The notes below the pieces were generated by a model. That model saw only the letters and a program-made list of their open reading frames with translations. It ran no database searches and was not told where the DNA came from. Of a stretch of DNA of 64,000 nucleotides, positions 22,837 through 33,633 are shown piece after piece (position 1 is the stretch's first letter; each line of letters starts with the position of its first letter). The stretch is taken from the NCBI GenBank assembly GCA_037355855.1, contig CM074768.1:2232001-2296000 (forward strand), written 5' to 3'. A program made the position numbers and the translations under genes. The DNA is from Pseudo-nitzschia pungens (Eukaryota; Bacillariophyta; Bacillariophyceae; Bacillariales; Bacillariaceae).

Positions 22837-23229
22837 ATGATGAGGATCACCACCACCACCACTGGCAAGACGAAGACCAACAACACAAAGTCTTCCTCCT
22901 TTCGCTCCGTTCTTGCCGTCGCTGCGACGGCATCGGCCCTTGCCCTGTGCTCGTTGTCTCCCGCCGAAGCCCGCATTGGTAGTACAAATTCCGCCCCAGA
23001 GCGCCAGCGCTTGGTCCCCACTGACGAGGAGGAGGACACCAGATACGACTTTCGCCAGGAGATCCTAGTCAACACCGGCTTTTTGGAAAACGCTGATGGC
23101 GTTTTGACCAGAAATGAGCCTGTGAAAATGGAGATCACCATCGGGGACATTCCTGGCTTCGAGCCCGATGCCGACTCCGCCGAGGACGTATATGCCGATG
23201 TACACGCTGAGGGCAGTGGCTCGGCCTAA
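22837..23229 (+). CDS. Small secretory or organelle-targeted protein, unknown function
   Basis: 130 residues from the first ATG after a CACCACC tract; an upstream in-frame ATG at 22756 would only add Ser/Thr repeats. A basic, Ser/Thr-rich start leads into a hydrophobic stretch (LAVAATASALALCSL) and a likely cleavage site after PAEA. The mature part is acidic and soluble (PTDEEEDTRYDFRQEIL and ITIGDIPGFEPDADSAEDVY). The layout fits an ER signal peptide or a thylakoid-lumen transit sequence. No family recognised. Coding support is the codon-like composition and the leader only. Confidence 0.5.
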   Translation: MMRITTTTTGKTKTNNTKSSSFRSVLAVAATASALALCSLSPAEARIGSTNSAPERQRLVPTDEEEDTRYDFRQEILVNTGFLENADGVLTRNEPVKMEITIGDIPGFEPDADSAEDVYADVHAEGSGSA

Positions 23230-25245
23230 CACCTTCTTCGGTATCGTTCAAGATTTGCTGGCGCAAGAATTGGCAGGAGGATGCACAAGAGGAATTAGTT
23301 CTACTAGTAGTAGTAGAACTACTGGCCTACTACTAGTACTAGTAGTACTACTAGTACTAGTACTACTATTACCTCCTAGTAGTACTACCTCTTAGTAGTA
23401 GTAGTAGTACTAGTACTAGTAGTACTACTAACTACCTCCTTTGAATCATTTCTTGCATCCAGATGTTCCTCCAACACCACCACATACTCCATATTCTCAG
23501 TATTATTACTACTACTAGTACTACCATTGGCAGTAAAATTTTAAAATAATCACAGCATTGTTGCAATAAGAATGGATGTACCAGTACTAGTATGGGGTAT
23601 TGTTTTGCGCGAAACCCAGCATACTAATATACGTATTTAAATAACTTTAATCACCAAAGGTGAAACTAAATTACTCAGTCTGTAACCAGACTTTAATGTC
23701 GCCTCCATCAGAGAGTCAGGACCCCAAGTGCCCAGCAAATCTCAGAGCAATTGCTGCCTGCTGTAACTAGTCGTATTAGTACTAGAGTAGTACAACGATG
23801 CCGACCGTGCTGACTGGGGTCAGCAAACAGCCAAGCAGTCAATATAGAATATTCAAACAAGGGTTGTGTCTGAGACTAATTTCTGATCGCTTGTTTCTTG
23901 TGATCTGAAGAAGTTTGAACAGTTTGTTCTTACTACTACTACTACTACTACTAGTGCTGCTGGTGATACCAAAATTCCATAAATGATCCGTTCTTCCCAG
24001 CAGAAAAAGATCAGTTTCTAGTAGTGGTACTAGTACTAGTAGTAGTAGTACTACTAGTAGTAGTAGAGATCATAGTGTGTAACCCCTATCAACCTATACA
24101 GTCGAAAACCTATATAGTTGAAAAGCTTGTTTCAAGGAGATCTTGAGTATTCAAGTGGTTTCCCAGTTTCATAGAGCCCAAATATACACAAAATTATTTC
24201 CATACTATTATTTTGAAGATAGCAAGAAGAAACTCTAAGGAAACCATGCATTATGAAAAAAATAATACCGTAGCACGTAAGGCTTACCGGTAGGAGGCTG
24301 AAAAAAAATCTTAAAGGTACATACCCTTTTTTCATTTTGAACGACCGCGCTTGGCTTTAGAGAGAGTTTTTTGGGCCACGCGTAAAATACATCGAAGGAC
24401 GGACAGCCGGCGCGTGTCGCACCCCCTCCTAAAGTTTGACACCCACGACCCCTGTACCATGCCTCCATAGAGGTAAGGTTAAGATCTTACCGTTCGAACG
24501 TAAACCTTACCGTAACGTCCGAATACAAAAACCGACACAAGGTGCATGGCAAGACTCACTGATATTCTTGGTCGTATTCTCATCACTTCGGTACTTCTAC
24601 CGTAAGGTACCGGTATTTATTACTTCGTACTTCGTACCGTAGAAGTATTACTACCACAAAAACTAGTGTATTACTGGTACCGTACAATATTACGGTACTT
24701 CGTACATGAAATCGTATTTTTTTTCATATTGGAAAAAGGGCTGTGATCATACATGACCTAAGTATCCAAAATACGAATTATACTCGTATGAACAAGACAA
24801 CACCTACTCGTAAAACCCTACAGTCCGAGCAACGAGCAAGACTGAAATTCACTAGGCCCGTAATAAATTTCTTGAGAGATTCTGATCGTGTATGCCTGAA
24901 TGGTGGCACGCGACCACACAGCACATGTTATTGAAGCAAAGATTTAACAACATGAAACAACGATGATTTTGATTCCTTGGTAATACGGTACGAATCTGTA
25001 CGTGAGGTTGACCGTACGATACGGTATCACTCCCGCTTTCTTTTTATGATGCTGTGTGTTGTTGTTTCATATCCTTTCTCGTAAGGTTACCGTACCAGTA
25101 CTGTTCCGTACTTAATTACCCGGTATGTCATTCCTCAACATCTGTTTCCGCCAAGGAAGGATAGGATTTGGAGTATTGTATTCCTCACAAAATCAAAAAC
25201 CAGCAACACAAAAAATCAGCAGCGCAACCAAAACAAACGATAAAA
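23230..25245. other. Intergenic with palindromic AGTACTAGTAGTACT microsatellites
   Basis: No supported gene. Trinucleotide tracts of TAC/TAG/ACT at 23301-23435 and 23930-24070 are self-complementary and could fold. GTAAGGTT words occur at 24470-24520 and 25080. Confidence 0.6.
23301..23435. repeat. ACTAGTAGTAC self-complementary microsatellite
   Basis: Interleaved AGT and ACT triplets form perfect short palindromes (AGTACTAGTAGTACTACTAG). A similar tract lies at 23930-24070. Confidence 0.85.
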
Positions 25246-26064
25246 ATGGCGATTTCTGCAATTCAGCGACTGCACTCTGTCGGAGGCTCGGGTGGTACGT
25301 GGTTCGATTCAGGAGTTCAGGCCAATTGCCGTCTGAGACGCATCCACGTTCAGACCGGTCCTTCGCTGGGAGGAGCAAACACCGTCATGAGGATTTACCT
25401 AGAGCACGATCACGAGAACCATAACAATAACCACAGCCCCAACAATGGCTGCGAGAGACAACGGCGGTGCCCGAAGTACGCAAATCAATACAGAAGCGCC
25501 TGGTTTTTGAGCACCACCTTTTCCTTCGAGGTAGATCGCGAAGACTCCATCATCGTCGTTAACGTCTGGACCGACGACAACTACGTCAGTGCCATTCAAT
25601 TTATCACTAGTGACGGTACACACTCCCAGGTATACGGCACCCACGAAGAAAACCAACGCCCCGCGGTGTTCCGGGGACCCGACGACTCCTGGGAAATGGC
25701 CGGGATCCACGGCAGGTACGGCTGGAACATTGACAAGCTGGGCGTGACGTTTGCGCAATACCGAGAATCACAGCGACAACCACTGTCACAGCCATATCTA
25801 CATCCACAACAAGCAATGGCAATGTCACACCCAAGTCCACATCCATACCCACACCCACACTCACGTCCACGTCCACGTCCACGTCCACATCAAGAACAAG
25901 AAACTATGCCAACCGCAACTTTCGTCGGGGAGGTCGTCAATACAGAAGCACCCACAATCGCCGACGACGAGACGATCCAGGTAGCGCCGGCAATTGTAAT
26001 CGATGATGAACATCACAATGAACCACCAAGATCGGATAGCCGCAGCACCCCTCCTCCCCAATAA
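25246..26064 (+). CDS. Jacalin-like lectin domain protein with low-complexity tail
   Basis: 272 residues from ATG 25246 (context AAAAATGG). This start was preferred over the upstream in-frame Met at 25168 because the domain begins immediately. Residues about 10-175 have jacalin-related features: an early GGSGGTWFDSG, then RRIHVQTG, DREDSIIVVNVWTDD, a central strand ending ISAIQF-like (VSAIQFITSDG), and the closing GIHGRYGWNIDKLGVTF, matching the G..GR.G..ID.LGV end of jacalin folds. The tail is His/Pro/Arg-rich (HPHSRPRPRPRPH) then acidic. A mannose- or glucan-binding role is plausible by family. No signal peptide is visible, so a cytosolic or nuclear location is likely. Confidence 0.7.
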   Translation: MAISAIQRLHSVGGSGGTWFDSGVQANCRLRRIHVQTGPSLGGANTVMRIYLEHDHENHNNNHSPNNGCERQRRCPKYANQYRSAWFLSTTFSFEVDREDSIIVVNVWTDDNYVSAIQFITSDGTHSQVYGTHEENQRPAVFRGPDDSWEMAGIHGRYGWNIDKLGVTFAQYRESQRQPLSQPYLHPQQAMAMSHPSPHPYPHPHSRPRPRPRPHQEQETMPTATFVGEVVNTEAPTIADDETIQVAPAIVIDDEHHNEPPRSDSRSTPPPQ

Positions 26065-26784
26065 GGAGCGATAGAAAAGAAGGTTTGAGTGTTTCGAATC
26101 CTCTCCGTTAGACTCTGGTATACGAATGTATCTGCCCATTTTTCACGCCCAGTACCACTAGATACTGTAAACTAATGTATTTTATATTATATTATTATAC
26201 ATATTGATATTATATTGCTATTCACAGGTTATACATGTGCGTGTAGGATAAATATATATCATTCCAATACCACAATCTGAAATTTATTGTCTACAGATAC
26301 GATAACAACTTCAACATAAACACTACTATTCCCGTGTTTGTGCGGTCCCTTTCCATCGCGTTCTGTTTGCCGGATTGACTGATATCTGTATCTGTTATCT
26401 GTATCTGTATCGGGTGAGAGTTGTAAGGATTGATTTGGATACTGCTTGTATATGACCACTATGCTATAATGCGTGTTGTGTCGTGTCGTGTCGTCGTATG
26501 TTGTATTGTCCCGACAGCAGTGACTGGGCCTCTTTTGTTTTGTTTTGTTTTGTTTTGTTTCGTTGGAACCGAATGGAAGCCATCGGTATCGGTCTGTCTC
26601 TGTCCGGATCGGATCGGGTTGGTTTTGTGTTGTGTTTTGTTTTGCATTGCCCTCGACGAAACCAGTCGTTCCAACAGTGTCACATGGTGGCATGCGAGCC
26701 GTGCCGAGCCGAGCCGAGTCAAGTCAAGTCAAGTCAAAAGAAGCGAGCGCATTCACTGGGGTTGCGAGCAGTGAGTTGTGCCTC
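26065..26784. other. Intergenic between convergent genes
   Basis: AT-rich repeats (TATTATATTATTATACAT near 26190), then TGTTTTGTTTTG and GAGCCGAGCC runs. It holds the 3' ends of the lectin gene and the giant Ser/Pro gene. No gene seen. Confidence 0.6.
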
Positions 26785-29700
26785 TCATCTGCGTCCATGG
26801 GGAGAACGGACATGAACGCGGGCTCGATGGGAGGGTTCGTCGCTCGTTTCGGCACCATCCGCATCGTCGGCTTCGAGGGAGACTATTCCTCCTCGTTTCT
26901 TTACAACCTTGCCCTTGTTGTCTTTGCCCTTGTTGTCTTTGCCCTTGTTGTTTTTGCCCTTGTTGTTTTTGCCCTTGCCCTTGTTGTCTTTGCCCTTGTT
27001 GTCTTTGCCCTTGTTGTCTTTGCCCTTGCCCTTGCCATTGTTGTCTTTGCCCTTGTTGTCTTTGCCCTTGCCCTTGCTACCTTTTGACCCCTTGGGTGAG
27101 AGAGTTGGTGGAGGAGTTGGAGGACGAGTTGGCGAAGGTGTGGAATTGTTCGTATTTTTTTCGGCCTTGTTGCTTTTTGTTCCCTTGGTGCCCTTGGTGC
27201 CCTTGTTGTTTTTGCTGGCTTTGGATTTGGTCGGTTTGTTGGTGGTTGTTGTTCGGGTTGGCGAAAGCCGGGTTGGCAGAAACGTCGGCCGAAACGTGGG
27301 AGAACGCGAACGCGCGGGAGCGAGAGACGGTGGGTGTTGTGGAACCGCTGTGGGTGGTGAACTGGTGGGATGCACAGAGGATTGATCCGTTGGCGGCAGC
27401 ACTGGAAACGAAACCGGAAACGGCGTCGGCTCGCATTGCTTCGTTGTGGGAGGGCCACTGGGACTTGCGGAAGGCGCACGCACGGGGCTACTACTTGGAA
27501 TCGTGGTCGGCATTGTGCTGGGGCTGCTGCTGATGGTCGGCGCGATGCTCGGATAATCACCGAGAGCTGGAGACTCACTGGGAGTAGCATCCGAGGTTGG
27601 TGACGAACTTGGTGAGATGCTTGGTGACGTGTTCGCACTATCGGATGTCAACGAACAAGTCGGCAGACCGGTAGAACCGAGAATTGGTGCCACTGTGCTC
27701 GGTGATCCGCTACGCTTCGAGGACGGATTTGGCGAGGGAATATAACTCGGAGATATAGAAGATTCGGAACTCGGAGAAACACTAGGAGGATTCGTGCTCG
27801 GTGATAAACTTGACAATGAACTTGGTCTTGCGGTTGGCAAGGTGCTTGGTAGCAAAAACCTTGATACGGTGCTTGGCAGGAACGTCGGCAGGGGACTGGG
27901 AAGCGAACTTGGTACAGCAGTCGGTACGTCACTCGGTGAAACGCTGGGTGAGGGGCTTGGTGGATTGCTTGGTTCATTGGATGGCACAGTACTGGGCACT
28001 GAAGTTGGTAGAGTTGTAGGTCTCGATGTTGGTGTTGTGGAAGGTAACAAGCTGGGCGTTGAACTAGGTGATGCACTTGGTCTGGAGAAAGGAGAGAACG
28101 AGGGTTCACTGCTAGGAGCCGTTGTAGGAGCCGTTGTAGGAGCTATAGTAGGATCAGTGCTTGGATAATTGCTGGGAAAGTCAGTCGGAGTATTGCTAGG
28201 ACTGAGGCTTGGTGGATTGCTTGGTTCATTGGATGGCACAGTACTAGGATCAGTGCTTGGATAATTGCTGGAAAAGTCAGTCGGAGTGTTGCTAGGACTG
28301 AGGCTTGGTGGATTGCTTGGTTCATTGGATGGCACAGTACTGGGCACTGAAGTTGGTAGAGTTGTAGGTCTCGATGTTGGTGTTGTGGAAGGTAACAAGC
28401 TGGGCGTTGAACTAGGTGATGCACTTGGTCTGGAGAAAGGAGAGAACGAGGGTTCACTGCTAGGAGCCGTTGTAGGAGCTGTAGTAGGATCAGTGCTTGG
28501 ATAATTGCTGGGAAAGTCAGTCGGAGTATTGCTAGGACTGAGGCTTGGTGGATTGCTTGGTTCATTGGATGGCACAGTACTGGGCACTGAAGTTGGTAGA
28601 GTTGTAGGTCTCGATGTTGGTGTTGTGGAAGGTAACAAGCTGGGTGTTGAACTAGGTGATGCACTTGGTCTGGAGAAAGGAGAGAACGAGGGTTCACTGC
28701 TAGGAGCCGTTGTAGGAGCTGTAGTAGGATCAGTGCTTGGATAATTGCTGGGAAAGTCAGTCGGAGTATTGCTAGGACTGAGGCTTTGTGGATTGCTTGG
28801 TTCATTGGATGGCACAGTACTGGGCACTGAAGTTGGTAGAGTTGTAGGTCTCGATGTTGGTGTTGTGGAAGGTAACAAGCTGGGCGTTGAACTAGGTGAT
28901 GCACTTGGTCTGGAGAAAGGAGAGAACGAGGGTTCACTGCTAGGAGCCGTTGTAGGAGCCGTTGTAGGAGCTATAGTAGGATCAGTGCTTGGATAATTGC
29001 TGGGAAAGTCAGTCGGAGTATTGCTAGGACTGAGGCTTTGTGGATTGCTTGGTTCATTGGATGGCACAGTACTGGGCACTGAAGTTGGTAGAGTTGTAGG
29101 TCTCGATGTTGGTGTTGTGGAAGGTAACAAGCTGGGCGTTGAACTAGGTGATGCACTTGGTCTGGAGAAAGGAGATAACGAGGGCTCACCGCTAGGAGCC
29201 GTTGTAGGAGCTGTAGTAGGATCAGTGCTTGGATAATTGCTGGAAAAGTCAGTCGGAGTATTGCTAGGACTGAGGCTTGGTGGATTGCTTGGTTCATTGG
29301 ATGGCACAGTACTAGGATTAGTGCTTGGATAATTGCTGGAAAAGTCAGTCGGAGTATTGCTAGGACTGAGGCTTTGTGGATTGCTTGGTTCATTGGATGG
29401 CACAGTACTGGGCACTGAAGTTGGTAGAGTTGTAGGTCTCGATGTTGGTGTTGTCGAAGGTAACAAGCTGGGTGTTGAACTAGGTGATGCACTTGGTCTG
29501 GAGAAAGGAGATAACGAGGGCTCACCGCTAGGAGCCGTTGTAGGAGCTGTAGTAGGATCAGTGCTTGGATAATTGCTGGAAAAGTCAGTCGGAGTATTGC
29601 TAGGACTGAGGCTTGGTGGATTGCTTGGTTCATTGGATGGCACAGTACTAGGATTAGTGCTTGGATAATTGCTGGAAAAGTCAGTCGGAGTATTGCTAGG

Positions 29701-32700
29701 ACTGAGGCTTTGTGGATTGCTTGGTTCATTGGATGGCACAGTACTGGGCACTGAAGTTGGTAGAGTTGTAGGTCTCGATGTTGGTGTTGTCGAAGGTAAC
29801 AAGCTGGGTGTTGAACTAGGTGATGCACTTGGTCTGGAGAAAGGAGATAACGAGGGCTCACCGCTAGGAGCCGTTGTAGGAGCTGTAGTAGGATCAGTGC
29901 TTGGATAATTGCTGGAAAAGTCAGTCGGAGTATTGCTAGGACTGAGGCTTGGTGGATTGCTTGGTTCATTGGATGGCACAGTACTAGGATCAGTGCTTGG
30001 ATAATTGCTGGAAAAGTCAGTCGGAGTGTTGCTAGGACTGAGGCTTTGTGGATTGCTTGGTTCATTGGATGGCACAGTACTGGGCACTGAAGTTGGTAGA
30101 GTTGTAGGTCTCGATGTTGGTGTTGTGGAAGGTAACAAGCTGGGCGTTGAACTAGGTGATGCACTTGGTCTGGAGAAAGGAGAGAACGAGGGTTCACTGC
30201 TAGGAGCCGTTGTAGGAGCTGTAGTAGGATCAGTGCTTGGATAATTGCTGGAAAAGTCAGTCGGAGTATTGCTAGGACTGAGGCTTGGTGGATTGCTTGG
30301 TTCATTGGATGGCACAGTACTAGGATCAGTGCTTGGATAATTGCTGGAAAAGTCAGTCGGAGTATTGCTAGGACTGAGGCTTTGTGGATTGCTTGGTTCA
30401 TTGGATGGCACAGTACTGGGCACTGAAGTTGGTAGAGTTGTAGGTCTCGATGTTGGTGTTGTCGAAGGTAACAAGCTGGGTGTTGAACTAGGTGATGCAC
30501 TTGGTCTGGAGAAAGGAGATAACGAGGGCTCACCGCTAGGAGCCGTTGTAGGAGCTGTAGTAGGATCAGTGCTTGGATAATTGCTGGAAAAGTCAGTCGG
30601 AGTATTGCTAGGACTGAGGCTTGGTGGATTGCTTGGTTCATTGGATGGCACAGTACTAGGATCAGTGCTTGGATAATTGCTGGAAAAGTCAGTCGGAGTG
30701 TTGCTAGGACTGAGGCTTGGTGGATTGCTTGGTTCATCGGATGGCACAGTACTGGGCACTGAAGTTGATAGAATTGTAGGTCTCGATGTTGGTGTTGTGG
30801 AAGGTAACAAGCTGAGCGTTGAACTAGGTGATGCACTTGGTCTGGAGAAAGGAGAGAACGAAGGTTCATTGCTAGGAGCCGTTGTAGGAGCTGTAGTAGG
30901 ATCAGTGCTTGGATAATTGCTGGAAAAGTCAGTCGGAGTATTGCTAGGACTGAGGCTTGGTGGATTGCTTGGTTCATTGGATGGCACAGTACTGGGCACT
31001 GAAGTTGGTAGAGTTGTAGGTCTCGATGTTGGTGTTGTGGAAGGTAACAAGCTGGGCGTTGAACTAGGTGATGCACTTGGTCTGGAGAAAGGAGAGAACG
31101 AGGGCTCACCGCTAGGAGCCGTTGTAGGAGCTGTAGTAGGATCAGTGCTTGGATAATTGCTGGAAAAGTCAGTCGGAGTGTTGCTAGGACTGAGGCTTGG
31201 TGGATTGCTTCGTTCATCGGATGGCACAGTACTGGGCACTGAAGTTGGTAGAGTTGTAGGTCTCGATGTTGGTGTTTTTGGAGGGGATGAAGAATCTGGC
31301 GATAAGCTGGGAGTTGCGATGGGATTTAATGAAGGATGTTTGGAAGGTAGATCACTCGGAGACCTTGTTTGAGATACACTTGGATACGAACTCGGAGAGG
31401 CAGTTGGAGATTTACTCTTTAGATCCCAGGTTGGCAAAACGCTCGGGATACTACTCGGTGACTCAGATGGCAAGTTGGTTGGAAGATAACTTGGTTGTGC
31501 ACTTGATTGCACGGTTGGTTCTGTCGACGGCAAGGCACTGGGAACGTCGCTCGAGAGAACGGTTGGCTTCAATGTTGGTTCTCTCGATGGCAAGGTACTC
31601 GGAACATTGCTGGGCAGAACGGTAGGCTTCGATGGTTGTTCTCTCGATGTTGAAGCACTCGGTGATGCACTTTCTATCGAAGAAGGATGGGAGGACGGTG
31701 CATCACTAGGAGGTACTGCCGGACCTGCACTTGGATGGAAACTAGGGCGTTCATTGAGAGGATGTGAGCTTGGTGACGAGGTTGGCATGGTGCTTGGCAT
31801 ACGACTCGGAAGATGACTGGGCAAATGGCTAGGGAGATTTCTGGGAAAGACGCTCGGTTGGAGGCTTGCTTTTACGGACGGCAAGGCACTAGAAATGTTA
31901 CTCGGAACGGCAGTCGGCTGCGAGGTTGGTCCACTCGACGGTGACTCGCTCGGAGATGCGCTGGGCAATGCACTTGGCCAAGAGAAAGGATGGAATGACG
32001 GCGCATCACTGGGAGACGTTGTCGGATCTTTGCTTGGAGGACCGCTTGGAGGACCGCTTGGAGAATCGGTCACGGGAGCCGAGCTTGGCGACAGACTCGG
32101 CAGAAGACTCGGCGACGAGCTTGGTGACGTGCTAGGTTCACTGCTCCATGTCGAGGATGGAGAGCTACTTGGCATCAAACTCGGTAGAGTGCTGGGTCTC
32201 GCCGATGGGTCTCTTGACCGTGATGCGCTTGGTGATGTACTGGGCAGTGAGGAAGGAGGCCAGGACGGTACATCACTGGGAGAAGTGGAAGGATCAGCAC
32301 TCGGCAAAGTACTAGGAAAATCAAAGAGGAGATCCACGCTTGGTGAGATAGTTGGTGAGATGCTTGGTGAGATGCTTGGCGAGATGCTTGGCGAGATACT
32401 TGGTTCACTGCTCCATTGTACTAGAGGCAAACTACTTGGCATCAAACTTGGCTGAGCGCTGGGTCTCTGGGATGGTTCTTGCGATGGTGACACACTTGGT
32501 GAATTACTGGACCCAGAGGAAGGACTGAATGACAGTGCATCACTGGGAGACTCCGAAGGATCGATGCTCGGAACACTACTGTGAGATTCACTCGGAGCAT
32601 CACTGGGAGGTTCCGAGCTAGGTATTGCACTCGGCAGGGTACTCGGTGAGATGCTGGGCGGATAACTCGCTTCCTCAGACGGCAGAGCACTCGGAACAGA

Positions 32701-33633
32701 ACTCGGCAGACTCGTTGGCACGGACGCTGGTTGTTCTGGCGAAGGGTAAACGCTAGGTGGGGCGCTGGGCCTCGAGGAAGGATGTGAGGACGGCACATCG
32801 CTGGGAGATGATGTTGTAGGACCCGCACTCGGGGAGTCACTGGGAGGATTGCTCCGAGGATCTGGGGTTGGCGATTCGCTCGGCATTCTGCTCGGCATCA
32901 TGCTTGGGACGATGCTTGGCACTATGCTTGGTTGAATACTTGGTGAGACAGTGGGCAAGGTGCTTGGTGATTTGCTTGGTGATTTGCTCGGCGATTTGCT
33001 TGGTGATTTGCTTTGTGATTTGCTCGGTGATATGGTTGGCAACATGGTTGGTTGAATACTCGGCGTTTCGGTTGGTGAGATGCTTGGTACCACGCTTGGA
33101 GGAGTGCTCTGAGAGATGCTCGGTACCGTACTTGGACGAGGGCTCGGCAACGTGCTCGGCGAGATGCTCGGTGCTGTGGTCGGTGGATGGCTCGCTTTCA
33201 CAGAAGGCAAAGAAGTCGGAACAGAACTCGGCAGCATCGTGGGCCACGAGGTTGGTGGCACTCGGGAGGGCAATCCACTTGGCGCTGCACTTGGCGCTGC
33301 ACTTGGCCATGAGGAAGGTCGCAAGGATGGTTCCTCGCTTGGGAGTCGACTTGGATTGTTGGTCGGATTGTTGGTCGGTGGATGACTCGCATGGTGTGGT
33401 TCCTCCGTCTGAGTTTTCCCGCACGTCGGTCCGGTCGTATCCGGTGGCATCCAGGTGCTACCGGCACCGGTTGGAACCACAGTGGGCAGAGCCCCGGGTC
33501 CCGCGTCGTCGATTGGGCTTTGGGTGGTGGTCCGCGCGCTTGGTGCAACGGTGGGCAATGGGAATGGCGGTAGCGATTGAGAGGGCCACGCCGATGGAGC
33601 CGCCGAGGGCGTGCAGGTGTCCGCGATGCGGCG
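26785..33633 (-). CDS. Giant Ser/Pro/Thr-rich cell-wall-type protein with Lys-rich C-terminus (main exon)
   Basis: A 2282-residue exon from RRIADTCTPSAAPS to SPHGRR-stop. Almost all of it is PSxxPS-type sequence. The C-terminal 150 residues switch to a strongly basic segment of KDNKGK units (about 12) followed by an acidic end. Proteins of this composition are typical of diatom walls and secreted mucilage, where Ser/Thr are phosphorylated or glycosylated and Lys clusters bind silica or polyamines. The frame is open up to 33933, but the extra 100 residues include a suspicious FVFVLVLVFLFAFLFL stretch translated from a pyrimidine tract. I prefer an intron (33947-33634, GTGAGT...TCGCAG) with acceptor at 33633, which is phase 0 and connects to the exon at 33948-34892. 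The reading frame is certain; the 5' end is not. Confidence 0.75.
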   Translation of the reverse strand, partial: RRIADTCTPSAAPSAWPSQSLPPFPLPTVAPSARTTTQSPIDDAGPGALPTVVPTGAGSTWMPPDTTGPTCGKTQTEEPHHASHPPTNNPTNNPSRLPSEEPSLRPSSWPSAAPSAAPSGLPSRVPPTSWPTMLPSSVPTSLPSVKASHPPTTAPSISPSTLPSPRPSTVPSISQSTPPSVVPSISPTETPSIQPTMLPTISPSKSQSKSPSKSPSKSPSKSPSTLPTVSPSIQPSIVPSIVPSMMPSRMPSESPTPDPRSNPPSDSPSAGPTTSSPSDVPSSHPSSRPSAPPSVYPSPEQPASVPTSLPSSVPSALPSEEASYPPSISPSTLPSAIPSSEPPSDAPSESHSSVPSIDPSESPSDALSFSPSSGSSNSPSVSPSQEPSQRPSAQPSLMPSSLPLVQWSSEPSISPSISPSISPSISPTISPSVDLLFDFPSTLPSADPSTSPSDVPSWPPSSLPSTSPSASRSRDPSARPSTLPSLMPSSSPSSTWSSEPSTSPSSSPSLLPSLSPSSAPVTDSPSGPPSGPPSKDPTTSPSDAPSFHPFSWPSALPSASPSESPSSGPTSQPTAVPSNISSALPSVKASLQPSVFPRNLPSHLPSHLPSRMPSTMPTSSPSSHPLNERPSFHPSAGPAVPPSDAPSSHPSSIESASPSASTSREQPSKPTVLPSNVPSTLPSREPTLKPTVLSSDVPSALPSTEPTVQSSAQPSYLPTNLPSESPSSIPSVLPTWDLKSKSPTASPSSYPSVSQTRSPSDLPSKHPSLNPIATPSLSPDSSSPPKTPTSRPTTLPTSVPSTVPSDERSNPPSLSPSNTPTDFSSNYPSTDPTTAPTTAPSGEPSFSPFSRPSASPSSTPSLLPSTTPTSRPTTLPTSVPSTVPSNEPSNPPSLSPSNTPTDFSSNYPSTDPTTAPTTAPSNEPSFSPFSRPSASPSSTLSLLPSTTPTSRPTILSTSVPSTVPSDEPSNPPSLSPSNTPTDFSSNYPSTDPSTVPSNEPSNPPSLSPSNTPTDFSSNYPSTDPTTAPTTAPSGEPSLSPFSRPSASPSSTPSLLPSTTPTSRPTTLPTSVPSTVPSNEPSNPQSLSPSNTPTDFSSNYPSTDPSTVPSNEPSNPPSLSPSNTPTDFSSNYPSTDPTTAPTTAPSSEPSFSPFSRPSASPSSTPSLLPSTTPTSRPTTLPTSVPSTVPSNEPSNPQSLSPSNTPTDFSSNYPSTDPSTVPSNEPSNPPSLSPSNTPTDFSSNYPSTDPTTAPTTAPSGEPSLSPFSRPSASPSSTPSLLPSTTPTSRPTTLPTSVPSTVPSNEPSNPQSLSPSNTPTDFSSNYPSTNPSTVPSNEPSNPPSLSPSNTPTDFSSNYPSTDPTTAPTTAPSGEPSLSPFSRPSASPSSTPSLLPSTTPTSRPTTLPTSVPSTVPSNEPSNPQSLSPSNTPTDFSSNYPSTNPSTVPSNEPSNPPSLSPSNTPTDFSSNYPSTDPTTAPTTAPSGEPSLSPFSRPSASPSSTPSLLPSTTPTSRPTTLPTSVPSTVPSNEPSNPQSLSPSNTPTDFPSNYPSTDPTIAPTTAPTTAPSSEPSFSPFSRPSASPSSTPSLLPSTTPTSRPTTLPTSVPSTVPSNEPSNPQSLSPSNTPTDFPSNYPSTDPTTAPTTAPSSEPSFSPFSRPSASPSSTPSLLPSTTPTSRPTTLPTSVPSTVPSNEPSNPPSLSPSNTPTDFPSNYPSTDPTTAPTTAPSSEPSFSPFSRPSASPSSTPSLLPSTTPTSRPTTLPTSVPSTVPSNEPSNPPSLSPSNTPTDFSSNYPSTDPSTVPSNEPSNPPSLSPSNTPTDFPSNYPSTDPTIAPTTAPTTAPSSEPSFSPFSRPSASPSSTPSLLPSTTPTSRPTTLPTSVPSTVPSNEPSNPPSPSPSVSPSDVPTAVPSSLPSPLPTFLPSTVSRFLLPSTLPTARPSSLSSLSPSTNPPSVSPSSESSISPSYIPSPNPSSKRSGSPSTVAPILGSTGLPTCSLTSDSANTSPSISPSSSPTSDATPSESPALGDYPSIAPTISSSPSTMPTTIPSSSPVRAPSASPSGPPTTKQCEPTPFPVSFPVLPPTDQSSVHPTSSPPTAVPQHPPSLAPARSRSPTFRPTFLPTRLSPTRTTTTNKPTKSKASKNNKGTKGTKGTKSNKAEKNTNNSTPSPTRPPTPPPTLSPKGSKGSKGKGKDNKGKDNNGKGKGKDNKGKDNKGKDNKGKGKNNKGKNNKGKDNKGKDNKGKVVKKRGGIVSLEADDADGAETSDEPSHRARVHVRSPHGRR
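28201..31260 (-). repeat. Higher-order tandem repeat, 240-bp and 336-bp (240+96) units
   Basis: Within the giant gene, an 80-codon unit (LSPSNTPTDFSSNYPSTDP through TSVPSTVPSNEPSN) is repeated about eleven times. Several copies carry an additional 32-codon piece that repeats only the NYPSTDP/STVPSNEPSN part, giving 336-bp compound units starting near 29333, 29669, 30005 and 30341. Simple 240-bp spacing is seen at 28265, 28505, 28745 and again at 30677, 30917 and 31157. Units are nearly identical. Confidence 0.9.

Noticed and set aside
27794..32455. Long plus-strand open frames with LGxxxG-type repeats across the giant Ser/Pro gene
   Set aside because: Antisense shadows of the Ser/Pro repeat: the periodic codon composition keeps several frames open, and the products are meaningless Gly/Leu/Val runs.
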